A stretch of 64,000 bases of DNA from contig NZ_JADWYX010000023.1 in NCBI RefSeq assembly GCF_016786355.1, positions 1 to 64,000 of the forward strand, given 5' to 3'. Shown here piece after piece: positions 56,616 through 64,000 of the stretch (position 1 is its first letter; each line of letters opens with the position of its first letter). Source of the stretch: Frankia sp. AgB1.9. GTDB lineage: Bacteria; Actinomycetota; Actinomycetes; Frankiales; Frankiaceae. The notes under the pieces are model-generated. The model was not told the DNA's origin, searched no databases, and saw only the letters and a program-made list of their open reading frames with translations. The translations under genes were made by a program, and so were the position numbers.

Positions 56616-59168
56616 ATGAGCACGCGGGTGCGGCGTTGGGCGGGGCCGGCGGCCTTGGTGGCTCTGGTGGTCGCCGGTGTGGCCGCCCTGGTGGCCGGGT
56701 CCGCGCAGGGAGTCGCGGCGCGGTCCGTGAGCCTGGACGACGTCTCCGCCTGGCTGTTGTCCCCGGCGGTCGGTGAGGCCGCGCTGGTCGACGGGAACAG
56801 CGGGGCGGTGGTCACGCACGTCGAGCTCGGCGTCGGCGCGCTGACGGGAACCCAGGCAGGGGCCGGCGAGTTCGTCGCGGACAGCGCCACCGGCAAGCTT
56901 CGCCGGATCGACGGGGCTACCTACCGGGTCTCCGCGCCCTCGACGTTCGGGAAGCCGGGCGAAGCACTGGGTGTCTACCCGGCCGGCCAGACGGTGTTCG
57001 CCGTCGATCAGCCGACCGGCCTGGTCAGCCTGCTGGACCCACGGACGCTGGCGGTGCGCCAGACCTACTCGCTGTCCGCGAAGGTGACCGCCGGCGGGAT
57101 CGTCACCCAGGGGGCCGACGTGCTGTGGGCCGTCGGCGCGACCACGGGCGACCTCGAACGGGTGGACGGTTCGGGCACGACGATCGAGCGGCACGCCGTC
57201 GACCCGGCTCACACCACGCTGGTCACGGCCGCCGGCCTGCCGGTCGCGGTCGACCTGACCGCCCGCCAGGTGCTCAGGCTCGGCTCCCACGGGGTCACCG
57301 GGGCCGGGACCTGCGTGGACGTCGCCGCCACCGACTCCAGCGTCCACGTCGTCGGCTCGGCGGAGCGGCCTGTGGTGTACGCCGTCAGTGGGAGCCGTGG
57401 CGTCCTGCTGGTCAGCGACCTGGCGACCGGGCGTTGCGGCGACGCGGTCAACCTCGGGGTGGCTGGGCATCGGCTCGGGCAGCCGCGCGAGGCCGCGGGC
57501 CGAGTGTTCGTCCCCGACTACACCTCAGGCCAGGTGCTGGTCGTCGACGTGACCGCCGGGCGGGTGATCGCCGATCCGACGGTGATGCCGCCTTCGACGT
57601 CGTTCGAGCTGCAGGACGAGGGCACGGTCGTGTTCTACAACGATCCCGCGACGGCGAAGGCCGGGGTGATCTCGCTCGACGGGGCGATCCGTCCGATCGA
57701 GAAGTACAGCCCGGCCACGGTCGGCACCGCTCCCGGCGGTCCGGCAAGCCTCTCCGGCCACCTCCCGAGTGACGGAGCGGGTGGCACCCAGCCGCCGACC
57801 GGTGGCACCGGCTCGGGGCCAGGCGCCCAGCCCACCGCCGTGCCTACTCGCGCCGCCGGCACCCGGCCCGAGCGGCCGACGGCTCCGTTGACGACGATCC
57901 CGTCCGTGGACGTCGGACCCGTGGCCCCGAACGCGCCGGACGAGGGCCAGACAGCGCCCACCGCCCCGACCACTACCGGCCCGCCGGCCGCCGGCGGGGC
58001 GCCGACCGTGCGGATCGCGGTCTCCGCGCCGCAGGCTCGGGTCGGCACGGCACTGACCATGCAGGCGGTGCTTGTCGCCGCCGACGGGACGGTCACGGCC
58101 GGCAAGCTCGCGCAGGTGTCGTGGTCGTTCGGCGACGGCGGCTCGGCGACGGGCACCCAGGTCGCGCACGCCTGGTCGGCGAGCGGCGTCTACACGGTGT
58201 CGGCCGCCGTCCGACTCGCCGACGGCACCTCGGCCGCGCCGGTCACCAGCGTCACGGTGGTCGCGCCCGACGCGCCGCCCGCGACGACGCCGCCCGTGAC
58301 AACTCCGCCGGTGACACTTCCGCCCGTCACGACGCCCCCGACTACGACGAAGCCCGAGTCCCCGTTGAGGGCCGTACTGTCGGCCGACAAGGGCAGCTGT
58401 ACCCAGGAGAGCGCGAACGTCACGGTCGACGCCTCCGGATCGACGGGCGGCTCCGGGCCCCTCACCTATGCGTTCGACTTCGGTGACGGGACGACAACCG
58501 GCGCGGCCTCGGCGGCGACCGTGGAGCACGGGTACTCGGACACTGGACCGTTCACGGTGACCGTGACGATCGCCGACGCGACCGGTGCCTCAGCGAAGGC
58601 GACCGCCACGGCTACGTTGCTGCACCTCGCCGCGAGCGCGACGTCGGTGACCGTCGGGCAGTCCGTGACGCTCACGGGCACCGGCGTCTGTGCCGGCGCA
58701 GGCCTCGACCTGAATTTCGGTGCCCAGTACGCCGGACCCTCCACCAGCGGGAACATCGGGCACAACATCCATGAGCCCAACCCCTACACGTCCACCTGGG
58801 GCACGGGGACGACCTCGATCTCCGCGCACTGGTCGGAGATCGATCCCTATGCGGGCTCGAACCTCGTCACGATCACCGTCACTGACCCGTCGCCCCCGCC
58901 ACCGCTACAGGTCACCGCAAGCTCGACATCGATCACTCTGGGCCAGTCCGTGACCCTTACGGCGACCGGTGGCGTCCACGGCAGCGACGGCATGTACTCG
59001 TGGTACATGGCCAATCCCAGCGGCGCCGGCACCAGTCTGTGCGGCGCGACGGCAACCTGCACCGCCACGCCCGACGCCGCCGGCACCTGGAAATACTCGG
59101 TCCAGGTTTACGACAACGCGGGCAACCGCGCGGACTCCGACCCGCTCGCGGTAACCGTCAGCCCATAG
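56616..59168 (+). CDS. large secreted protein with propeller-like region and PKD domains
   Basis: An 850-residue exported protein. A signal peptide or anchor (PAALVALVVAGVAALVAG) is followed by ~360 residues of repeating beta-strand pattern resembling a beta-propeller (VLLVSDLATGRCG, VFVPDYTSGQVLVVDV). A Pro/Thr/Gly linker leads to two PKD domains (WSFGDGGSATG ... and FDFGDGTTTG ...) separated by a PPVTTPP linker. Two Ig-like modules follow, each opening ASxTSxTxGQSVTLT. The ATG at 56616 is chosen. Probably cell-surface or extracellular, for binding or scaffolding. No catalytic motif seen. Confidence 0.8.
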   Translation: MSTRVRRWAGPAALVALVVAGVAALVAGSAQGVAARSVSLDDVSAWLLSPAVGEAALVDGNSGAVVTHVELGVGALTGTQAGAGEFVADSATGKLRRIDGATYRVSAPSTFGKPGEALGVYPAGQTVFAVDQPTGLVSLLDPRTLAVRQTYSLSAKVTAGGIVTQGADVLWAVGATTGDLERVDGSGTTIERHAVDPAHTTLVTAAGLPVAVDLTARQVLRLGSHGVTGAGTCVDVAATDSSVHVVGSAERPVVYAVSGSRGVLLVSDLATGRCGDAVNLGVAGHRLGQPREAAGRVFVPDYTSGQVLVVDVTAGRVIADPTVMPPSTSFELQDEGTVVFYNDPATAKAGVISLDGAIRPIEKYSPATVGTAPGGPASLSGHLPSDGAGGTQPPTGGTGSGPGAQPTAVPTRAAGTRPERPTAPLTTIPSVDVGPVAPNAPDEGQTAPTAPTTTGPPAAGGAPTVRIAVSAPQARVGTALTMQAVLVAADGTVTAGKLAQVSWSFGDGGSATGTQVAHAWSASGVYTVSAAVRLADGTSAAPVTSVTVVAPDAPPATTPPVTTPPVTLPPVTTPPTTTKPESPLRAVLSADKGSCTQESANVTVDASGSTGGSGPLTYAFDFGDGTTTGAASAATVEHGYSDTGPFTVTVTIADATGASAKATATATLLHLAASATSVTVGQSVTLTGTGVCAGAGLDLNFGAQYAGPSTSGNIGHNIHEPNPYTSTWGTGTTSISAHWSEIDPYAGSNLVTITVTDPSPPPPLQVTASSTSITLGQSVTLTATGGVHGSDGMYSWYMANPSGAGTSLCGATATCTATPDAAGTWKYSVQVYDNAGNRADSDPLAVTVSP

Positions 59169-59215
59169 CGGGGCCCTGGCTATGGGCTGGCCTGGTCAGG
59201 TCCTCGCGAGGAGGG

Positions 59216-60025
59216 TCAGGACCTCGCGAGGACCTCGCCGTGCGGGATCGTGATCGCCGCCGCCGGGGTGGCCGCCCAGTCCCGCCACGCCCGGGAGATC
59301 CGCTCCAGGTCCTCCTGGCTGGCCAGGCCGCGTGCCAGCGCCTGGCCGGCCATGTCGGAGCGCAGGATTCGTTCGGCCCACATCTCGCCCCACCAGCGCC
59401 GGTCGGCGTCGGACTCGTAGAGCCAGTGACCTGTGGTCGCCGTGACGTCGGTGAAGCCCGCCTCCCGCGCCCAGCCGGCGAGGTGCCGTCCCGCGTCGGG
59501 TTCCCCGCCGTTGGCCCGGGCCGCGCGCAGGTACAGGTCCAGCCACTCGTCCAGCTCGGGCGGACGCGGCGTCCAGTCGAAATCGCTGTAGCTGCTGTCC
59601 CGGACGGCGACCACGCCGCCCGGCCGGCAGACCCGGCGCATCTCACGCAGCGCCAGCACCGGGTCGGCCACGTGCTGGAGGACCTGGTGGGCGTGCACGA
59701 CGTCGAACGAGTCGTCCGGGAACCGCAGAGCGTGCACGTCCGCGACCGCGAAGGTGATGTTGCGCGCGCCGCGTCGGGCCGCCTCCGCCCTGGGGAGGTC
59801 GAGCACGGACTCGCTGACCTCGACCGCCGTCACCTGGCCCGGTGCCACGCGTTCGGCCAGGTCGGCGGTGATCGTGCCAGGCCCGGCGCCCACGTCGAGC
59901 ACGGTCATCCCGGGCCGCAACGCCGGCAGCAGGTACGCGGCCGAGTTCTCGGCCGTCCGCCAGCGGTGCGAGCGCAGCACCGACTCGTGGTGGCCGTGCG
60001 TGTAGGTGTTGGACGGAGTCGTCAT
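59216..60025 (-). CDS. SAM-dependent methyltransferase
   Basis: A 269-residue class I methyltransferase. It has motif I VLDVGAGPGTITADLAERV, an acidic residue in VTAVEVSE for the SAM ribose, FAVADVHALRFPDDSFDVVHAHQVLQHV (motifs II-III), and RPGGVVAVRDSSY. The C-terminal part would hold the substrate, which is not known. It is divergent from the epoxide hydrolase gene across an operator-like palindrome. Confidence 0.85.
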   Translation of the reverse strand: MTTPSNTYTHGHHESVLRSHRWRTAENSAAYLLPALRPGMTVLDVGAGPGTITADLAERVAPGQVTAVEVSESVLDLPRAEAARRGARNITFAVADVHALRFPDDSFDVVHAHQVLQHVADPVLALREMRRVCRPGGVVAVRDSSYSDFDWTPRPPELDEWLDLYLRAARANGGEPDAGRHLAGWAREAGFTDVTATTGHWLYESDADRRWWGEMWAERILRSDMAGQALARGLASQEDLERISRAWRDWAATPAAAITIPHGEVLARS

Positions 60026-60061
60026 CTGGTCCGCCTTCCGGTGCCGATCGAGCTGTCCAGT

Positions 60062-60109
60062 GACGACTGTATCCCATATGTCAATACTGTCGTCTCAATA
60101 TATGAGACG
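60062..60109. promoter_or_regulatory. palindromic operator between methyltransferase and epoxide hydrolase genes
   Basis: CGTCTCA-ATATA-TGAGACG (60091-60109) is a perfect 7-bp inverted repeat around an AT core, embedded in a locally AT-rich stretch. Overlapping it, GACGACTGTA (60063-60072) and TACTGTCGTC (60086-60095) form a second imperfect inverted repeat. The shape suits a TetR-type repressor, but no regulator gene lies next to it. Confidence 0.65.
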
Positions 60110-60208
60110 GAGTCGATTGTCGGGGCACTGCCGCGTCGCCGGTCCCGAGCTTGGGTCGTCGCCGCTTTAGGTCAGGATCCGGCCGGAATCGGCCCTACGG
60201 TTCTGGGC

Positions 60209-61351
60209 ATGACGACGTTGCCCGACCTGCGGCCGTTTCGCATCGACGTCCCGCGGCGCGACCTTGACGATCTCCGCGTGCGCCTCTCCGCCGCCCGCTG
60301 GCCGTCCGAGGTGACCGGTGCCGGAACCGACTACGGCATGCCGCTCGGGGTGGTACAGAGGCTGGCCAACCGCTGGAGTTCCGGTTACGACTGGCGGGCG
60401 CATGAGGCCCGGCTCAACGAGATTCCACAGTTCACGACGACCATCGACGGGCAGAACATCCACTTCCTGCACGTGCGGTCCGGTGAACCGGCAGCGTTGC
60501 CCCTCCTGCTCCTGCACGGCTGGCCAAGCTCTGTGGCGGAGTTCCTCGGGATGATCGGGCCACTGACCGACCCGCGCGGCCACGGCGGCGGCTCCGCGCC
60601 GGCCTTCGACGTCGTGGTGCCCTCGCTGCCCGGCTACGGTTTTTCCGGCCCTGTCACCGAGCCGGGGTGGGACAGCGCCCGGATGGCCCGTGCGTTCGCC
60701 ACGCTGATGGAACGGCTGGGCTATCGACGGTGGGGCGCGGTCGGCGGCGACGCGGGCGCGCTGGTCGGGCGGGAGCTCGGCATTCTCGGGCCGGAGGGCC
60801 TGGTCGGGGTGCACCTTCTACAGATCTTCGCGTTTCCGTCCGGTGATCCGGCGGAGCTGGCCGCGTTGTCGGAGGCGGACCGGGCGAGTCTGTCCGGCAG
60901 TACAGCGGACTTCCAGAGCAAGGCCGGCTACCAGAAGATCCAGCAGACCCGGCCGCAGACCCTGGGGTACGGACTCACCGACTCGCCGATCGGCCAGCTG
61001 GCGTGGAACGCCGAACTGTGGACCGGCTGGGGTGACTACGCCGACTACCTGGACGTCGACACCTACCTCACTCACGTGAGCATTTACTGGTTCACCCGGA
61101 CCGGTGTGTCGAGCGCGCGGCACTACTACGAGGACGCGCACTCCGGAGCCGGCTACCGCGAGCTGCCGAACAAGGTGCCGACCGCGGTCGCGGTGTTCCC
61201 CGAGGACTACCGGACCGTGCGGGCCTTCGCGGAGCGGGCGAACAACGTCGTCCGCTACCGGGAGTTCGATCGAGGCGGCCACTTCGCCTACACCACCGAC
61301 CCGGACCTGGTCGTAGACGACCTTCGCCAGTTCTTCGCCGACCTCGGCTGA
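60209..61351 (+). CDS. epoxide hydrolase (alpha/beta-hydrolase fold)
   Basis: A 380-residue enzyme of the microsomal-type epoxide hydrolase group. An N-terminal EHN-type extension (PFRIDVPRRDLDDLRVRLSAARWP) precedes the hydrolase core with the oxyanion motif LLLHGWPSS, nucleophile Asp181 in GGDAGAL, lid Tyr (IYWFTRT) and the catalytic His in GGHFAY. The ATG at 60209 starts the family N-terminus. It would open epoxides to diols. Its natural substrate is unknown. Confidence 0.9.
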   Translation: MTTLPDLRPFRIDVPRRDLDDLRVRLSAARWPSEVTGAGTDYGMPLGVVQRLANRWSSGYDWRAHEARLNEIPQFTTTIDGQNIHFLHVRSGEPAALPLLLLHGWPSSVAEFLGMIGPLTDPRGHGGGSAPAFDVVVPSLPGYGFSGPVTEPGWDSARMARAFATLMERLGYRRWGAVGGDAGALVGRELGILGPEGLVGVHLLQIFAFPSGDPAELAALSEADRASLSGSTADFQSKAGYQKIQQTRPQTLGYGLTDSPIGQLAWNAELWTGWGDYADYLDVDTYLTHVSIYWFTRTGVSSARHYYEDAHSGAGYRELPNKVPTAVAVFPEDYRTVRAFAERANNVVRYREFDRGGHFAYTTDPDLVVDDLRQFFADLG

Positions 61352-61844
61352 ACATCGAGCCGCTCATGTCGGTCCGACCAGGCGGCTCCGCCGATCGGTG
61401 CTGCCGCGCTACGTGACGCCGACCTTGATCGCCGATTTGGCCCTTCCGTGGTCGCGATCGAAGCCGGATCACAACCACCAGAGGGCCAAACTGGCGATCA
61501 CCACCGTCGAGACAGCGGCCGACCCGGCAGCCGCGCGCCCGACCGGCGCCTGGGCGGGACGGCTGGGCGCCAGGTCGGGATTGTGAGCTAGCCAACGCCG
61601 TGCGGGAAATTCCGTCCGGCGACGCGGGAATGCCCGATGTCGACCTTTGGACGCGCGTCGGCGAAATCCCTGGAAATCGGGCAGATGCGAATCGCCGACA
61701 TTTTCGTCCGCGCGCGAACAGTTAGATTGGGTCAATGTTCGGCCCATCCTGTCTTCAGATCATTCCTACGGTTGGATTAGCGCTGCCTGGTTTCTTCCCA
61801 TCCGCCCCCTTTGGTCGCAGGACGCCCGATGTGGAGTGCGTGCG
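61352..61844. other. intergenic region before the deacetylase gene
   Basis: About 490 bp. It holds the 75-bp element copy C (61426-61500). Beyond it, 61570-61840 is distinctly less GC-rich than its surroundings and probably contains the promoter of the deacetylase gene (for example TTAGATT near 61723). No gene seen. Confidence 0.5.
61426..61500 (-). repeat. 75-bp palindromic element, copy C
   Basis: It begins TGATCGCCG and ends CTGGCGATCA, with arms GATTTGGCCCTTCCGTGGT and ACCACCAGAGGGCCAAAC. Exactly 75 bp, and it aligns without gaps to the other three copies. The arms match each other better than in the other copies, while the centre and tail are more diverged. The flank (ACGTGACGCCGACCT, 61411-61425) suggests the orientation of copy D. 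Confidence 0.8.
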
Positions 61845-62834
61845 ATGAGCGGGCCGCGCGGAGGGCGGTGGGTGAGCGACCTGGCACCGAAGGAGGCTCG
61901 GGAGCGGGACGCGGGCAGGTCACGGCGTCGGCTGACGGCCTGGGCGCTGGTGGGGGCCGTCGGGCTGGCCTCGGCCGGCGTGGCCGAGGTCGCGGGGCCG
62001 GCACTGGCGGCCAAGCCACCGCCGGCCGTAGCGGCTCCGGCCGCCGCTCCGGTTGCGGTTCCTGCCCGGCCGGCTGCTGCTCCGGCCCCGGCCGCTGCTC
62101 CGGCTCCGGCCGCCGCTCCCGCTAAGGCTCCGACTCCCGCTAAGGCTCCGACTCCGACTAAGGCTCCGGCTCCGGCTCCGGCTAAGGCTCCGGGGGGTGC
62201 TTCCGTGGCCGTCCGGCAGCGGCCCGCCTACACCGTGCATCAGGTTCTTCCGAACGCGCCGGCCAACGCGATCGCGCTGACCTTCGACGATGGGCCGGAC
62301 CCGACCTGGACGCCGCAGGTGCTCGCGCTGCTGCGGCAGTACGGCGTGCGGGCGACCTTCTGCATCGTGGGGCGACAGGCACGCGCCCACCCGGACCTCG
62401 TTCGGCGGATCGTCGCCGAGGGGCACGCGATCTGCAACCACAGCATGACCCACCCCCTGCCGTTCTCGCACCGGTCCGCGGCCGCGATCGACGGGGAGAT
62501 CGGTGGCGCCCAGGCCGCGATCACCGCGGCCGCCGGCACCGCACCGACGCTGTTCCGCGCGCCGGGTGGCGACTGGTCGCCGCCCGTGTTCAGTGCCGAG
62601 GCCAGCCGGGGCCTGAAGCCGATCGCGTGGGACATCGACCCCAGGGACTGGTCCCGCCCCGGAACGCAGAAGATCGTCGCCAGCCTGCTGGCGGCGAAGC
62701 CCGGGGACATCCTGCTCTGCCATGACGGCGACGGGGAACACCCGGCCGGCGTGGACCGATCGGAGACGGTCCAGGCGTTGCAGACAGTCCTGCCGCAGCT
62801 GAAGAGCAGGGGCCTGACCTTCGTGACCCTCTGA
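61845..62834 (+). CDS. secreted polysaccharide deacetylase (NodB domain)
   Basis: A 329-residue protein. After a basic N-terminus comes a membrane/signal segment (RLTAWALVGAVGLASAGVAEVAGPALA). An Ala/Pro/Lys-rich linker with KAPTP-type repeats (about residues 55-120) leads to a NodB deacetylase domain: TFDDGPDP (Asp-Asp), HSMTHP (HxxxH metal site), RAPGGDWS, WDIDPRDW and LLCHDGDG. It would remove acetyl groups from cell-wall or extracellular glycans. The ATG at 61845 has GGAG ~8 nt upstream. Element copy D follows the stop within 25 bp. Confidence 0.9.
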   Translation: MSGPRGGRWVSDLAPKEARERDAGRSRRRLTAWALVGAVGLASAGVAEVAGPALAAKPPPAVAAPAAAPVAVPARPAAAPAPAAAPAPAAAPAKAPTPAKAPTPTKAPAPAPAKAPGGASVAVRQRPAYTVHQVLPNAPANAIALTFDDGPDPTWTPQVLALLRQYGVRATFCIVGRQARAHPDLVRRIVAEGHAICNHSMTHPLPFSHRSAAAIDGEIGGAQAAITAAAGTAPTLFRAPGGDWSPPVFSAEASRGLKPIAWDIDPRDWSRPGTQKIVASLLAAKPGDILLCHDGDGEHPAGVDRSETVQALQTVLPQLKSRGLTFVTL

Positions 62835-62843
62835 CGCCAGCGA

Positions 62844-62934
62844 CGTCTGCCCGTCGTCTTGATCGCCGTTTTGGCCCTCGGGTGGCTACGAAACAGGCTG
62901 GGTCACGACCATCAGAGGGCCGAAACGGCGATCA
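62844..62934 (-). repeat. 75-bp palindromic element, copy D (with tail)
   Basis: Bases 62860-62934 begin TGATCGCCG and end CGGCGATCA. The element is in the opposite orientation to copies A and B, to which it aligns without gaps when reverse-complemented. The shared tail appears as CGTCTGCCCGTCGTCT (62844-62859). It lies just after the deacetylase gene and may also act as its terminator. Confidence 0.85.
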
Positions 62935-62975
62935 CGGGGATGCCGGAGCCGGGCGAACCTCGTCGCAGGCCACTC

Positions 62976-63308
62976 CTACGTCAGCAAGGTCTCGGACTGG
63001 GGGTCGTAGCAGATCAGACCCATCGATCTCGCGAGTTCGGCCGCGTAGGCGGCCACCTCGCCGGCCATACTCCACACGACGCAGAGGTAGAGGAAAGGCC
63101 CGGCCGGCTCGGGTGTGACCGACCACGGGCCGGTGTCCTCATCCGGCCACCGGCGGGACAGCGCCTCGACGTAGGCGATGATGCGTTCAGTCGGGGGTGC
63201 CTCGGCTTCCTCCTCGTCGTAGCGCTGGATCATCTCGTCGAAGGCGAGCCCGGCGGCCGGATCGCCTGCCGGCCGCTCGCCTTCCCAGATCGCGAGGTCG
63301 AAGCTCAT
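62976..63308 (-). CDS. conserved hypothetical small protein
   Basis: A 110-residue acidic protein beginning SFDLAIWEGERPAGDPAAGLAFDEMIQRYDE. It has PTERIIAYVEALSRRWPDE in the middle and ends ARSMGLICYDPQSETLL. The pattern is familiar from uncharacterised actinobacterial proteins that occur singly; I know no function. The ATG at 63308 is chosen since similarity-like sequence starts there. No signal peptide or membrane helix. Confidence 0.7.
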   Translation of the reverse strand: MSFDLAIWEGERPAGDPAAGLAFDEMIQRYDEEEAEAPPTERIIAYVEALSRRWPDEDTGPWSVTPEPAGPFLYLCVVWSMAGEVAAYAAELARSMGLICYDPQSETLLT

Positions 63309-63395
63309 GGCCGCAGTCTGCCGGCTGGGTGCGACATTTCGGGCGCCTGTGGAGCGCCAGGACTGAGCCGCTCGCAATGACCTGGGGTTTCACGC

Positions 63396-63697
63396 TCACC
63401 TCGGTGGTTCGAGTACGAGCAGCGGGATCTCGCGAGTGGTGTTCGCGCGATACTCGGGAAAATGCGGCCACGCCGCGTCGGCGGTCTCCCACAGCCTGGC
63501 CTTCTCGGCTCCGGCTGCCTCCCGGGCGACCATCGACCTGATCGTGTCGCCGTCGCGGATCAGGACCAATGGGTTCGCGATCAGGTTGTGATGCCCTCCA
63601 GGGTCCCGGCCTCCCGGCCGCCGGTCGCCTCATAGCGCGTGACTTGCTCGCGGACCGTGGGAAACGGGCTGGGAACATAGTCGTCTGGCTGCGTCAC
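63396..63697 (-). pseudogene. F420/deazaflavin-type nitroreductase with internal deletion
   Basis: The first part, from GTG 63697, reads TQPDDYVPSPFPTVREQVTRYEATGGREAGTLEG, then stops after three further codons. A second frame immediately continues as HNLIANPLVLIRDGDTIRSM and on to a natural end REIPLLVLEPPR. Both halves belong to the deazaflavin-dependent nitroreductase family, whose members are ~140 residues. The middle segment (about 45-50 residues with the cofactor-binding RKTPL-type region) is missing and the frame changes at ~63595. Confidence 0.75.
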
Positions 63698-63708
63698 GGC
63701 GGTGGTCC

Positions 63709-64000
63709 CTAGAACTTCGGGCCGAGGAGGAAGCCACCGGTCGCGTCGATGAACTGGCCCGTGATCCACCGTGCGTCAGGCGAGGCGAGAAACGCGACGA
63801 CGTCGGCGATGTCGGCCGGCTGGCCGAGCCGGTTGAATGCCGACCACGACGCCGCCAGCTCGTTCATTCGAGGATCGGCCAGAAAGAACGCGATGTCGGT
63901 CTCCACGATGCCCGGCTCGACGGAGTTGACCGTGATGTCGCGCGGTCCCAGCTCCAGGGCGAGTGTGCGCGTCAGGGCGTTGAGCGCGCCCTTGGTCATC
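63709..64000 (-). CDS. short-chain dehydrogenase/reductase, C-terminal part
   Basis: The gene runs off the window, so only the last ~97 residues are visible. TKGALNALTRTLALELGPRDITVNSVEPGIVETDI contains the lysine of the YxxxK catalytic motif (the Tyr lies just outside), the conserved NSV..PG loop, and the C-terminal PADIADVVAFLASPDARWITGQFIDATGG of classical NAD(P)-dependent SDRs. The substrate cannot be told. Confidence 0.9.
   Translation of the reverse strand, partial: MTKGALNALTRTLALELGPRDITVNSVEPGIVETDIAFFLADPRMNELAASWSAFNRLGQPADIADVVAFLASPDARWITGQFIDATGGFLLGPKF

Noticed and set aside
54978-57470. 830-codon minus-strand frame
   Set aside because: Only 54978-56072 is coding; the rest crosses padR and the PKD gene in wrong frames.

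Overview
The window is chromosomal DNA from a very GC-rich actinobacterium. The rRNA sequences, the many GTG starts, a single-chain isobutyryl-CoA mutase, mycofactocin genes and a ligA-gatCAB-ilvBNC-serA-leuB order like that of Mycobacterium tuberculosis all fit Actinomycetota. The IcmF fusion and the dispersed palindromes suggest a Frankia/Pseudofrankia-type genome, but this is inference because only the last ~146 nt of 16S rRNA are present.

Layout. 1-3.9 kb: end of an rrn operon (16S 3' end, spacer, 23S, 5S, terminator). 3.9-5.1 kb: no gene, but two blocks of spaced palindromic repeats and hairpin elements. 5.1-9.6 kb: icmF and a marR regulator, separated by repeats. 9.8-13.5 kb: mycofactocin genes mftA, mftB and mftC on the minus strand and mftF divergent; mftA is a 43-codon gene. 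13.5-24.8 kb: cysteine desulfurase, mnmA, a MetE-core protein, ligA, an antitoxin with a truncated PIN toxin, an ACT protein and gatC-gatA-TM protein-gatB. 24.9-26.9 kb: a GntR/ABC/permease operon with a visible operator. 27-30.9 kb: metallophosphoesterase, penicillin-binding protein and a septum-formation-domain protein. 31-40.1 kb: branched-chain amino acid and serine synthesis. ilvB-ilvN-ilvC-serA run on the minus strand and leuA-leuB on the plus strand, diverging from ~36.8 kb. Each arm begins with a short leader peptide rich in the relevant codons, and ilvB has a clear attenuator hairpin.

40.2-46.5 kb: cysS, then a convergent FHA and PP2C pair, both with zinc ribbons, then rlmB with an unusual repeat-bearing N-terminus. 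46.6-64 kb is more accessory: a small secreted protein, a VLRF1-type peptidyl-tRNA hydrolase, an acetamidase/formamidase, a winged-helix protein, a WS/DGAT-like acyltransferase, an MFS exporter, a PadR-membrane protein operon, a large secreted PKD protein, a methyltransferase and an epoxide hydrolase divergent across a palindromic operator, a polysaccharide deacetylase, a deleted nitroreductase and a cut-off SDR gene.

The most unusual features are non-coding. Four dispersed hairpin elements of exactly 75 bp lie at 4.5, 8.6, 61.4 and 62.9 kb and align without gaps. An array of 18-bp palindromic cores spaced 73-90 bp apart lies between the rrn operon and icmF. A 16-G run sits between mftA and mftB, and an 18-C run sits just before cysS.
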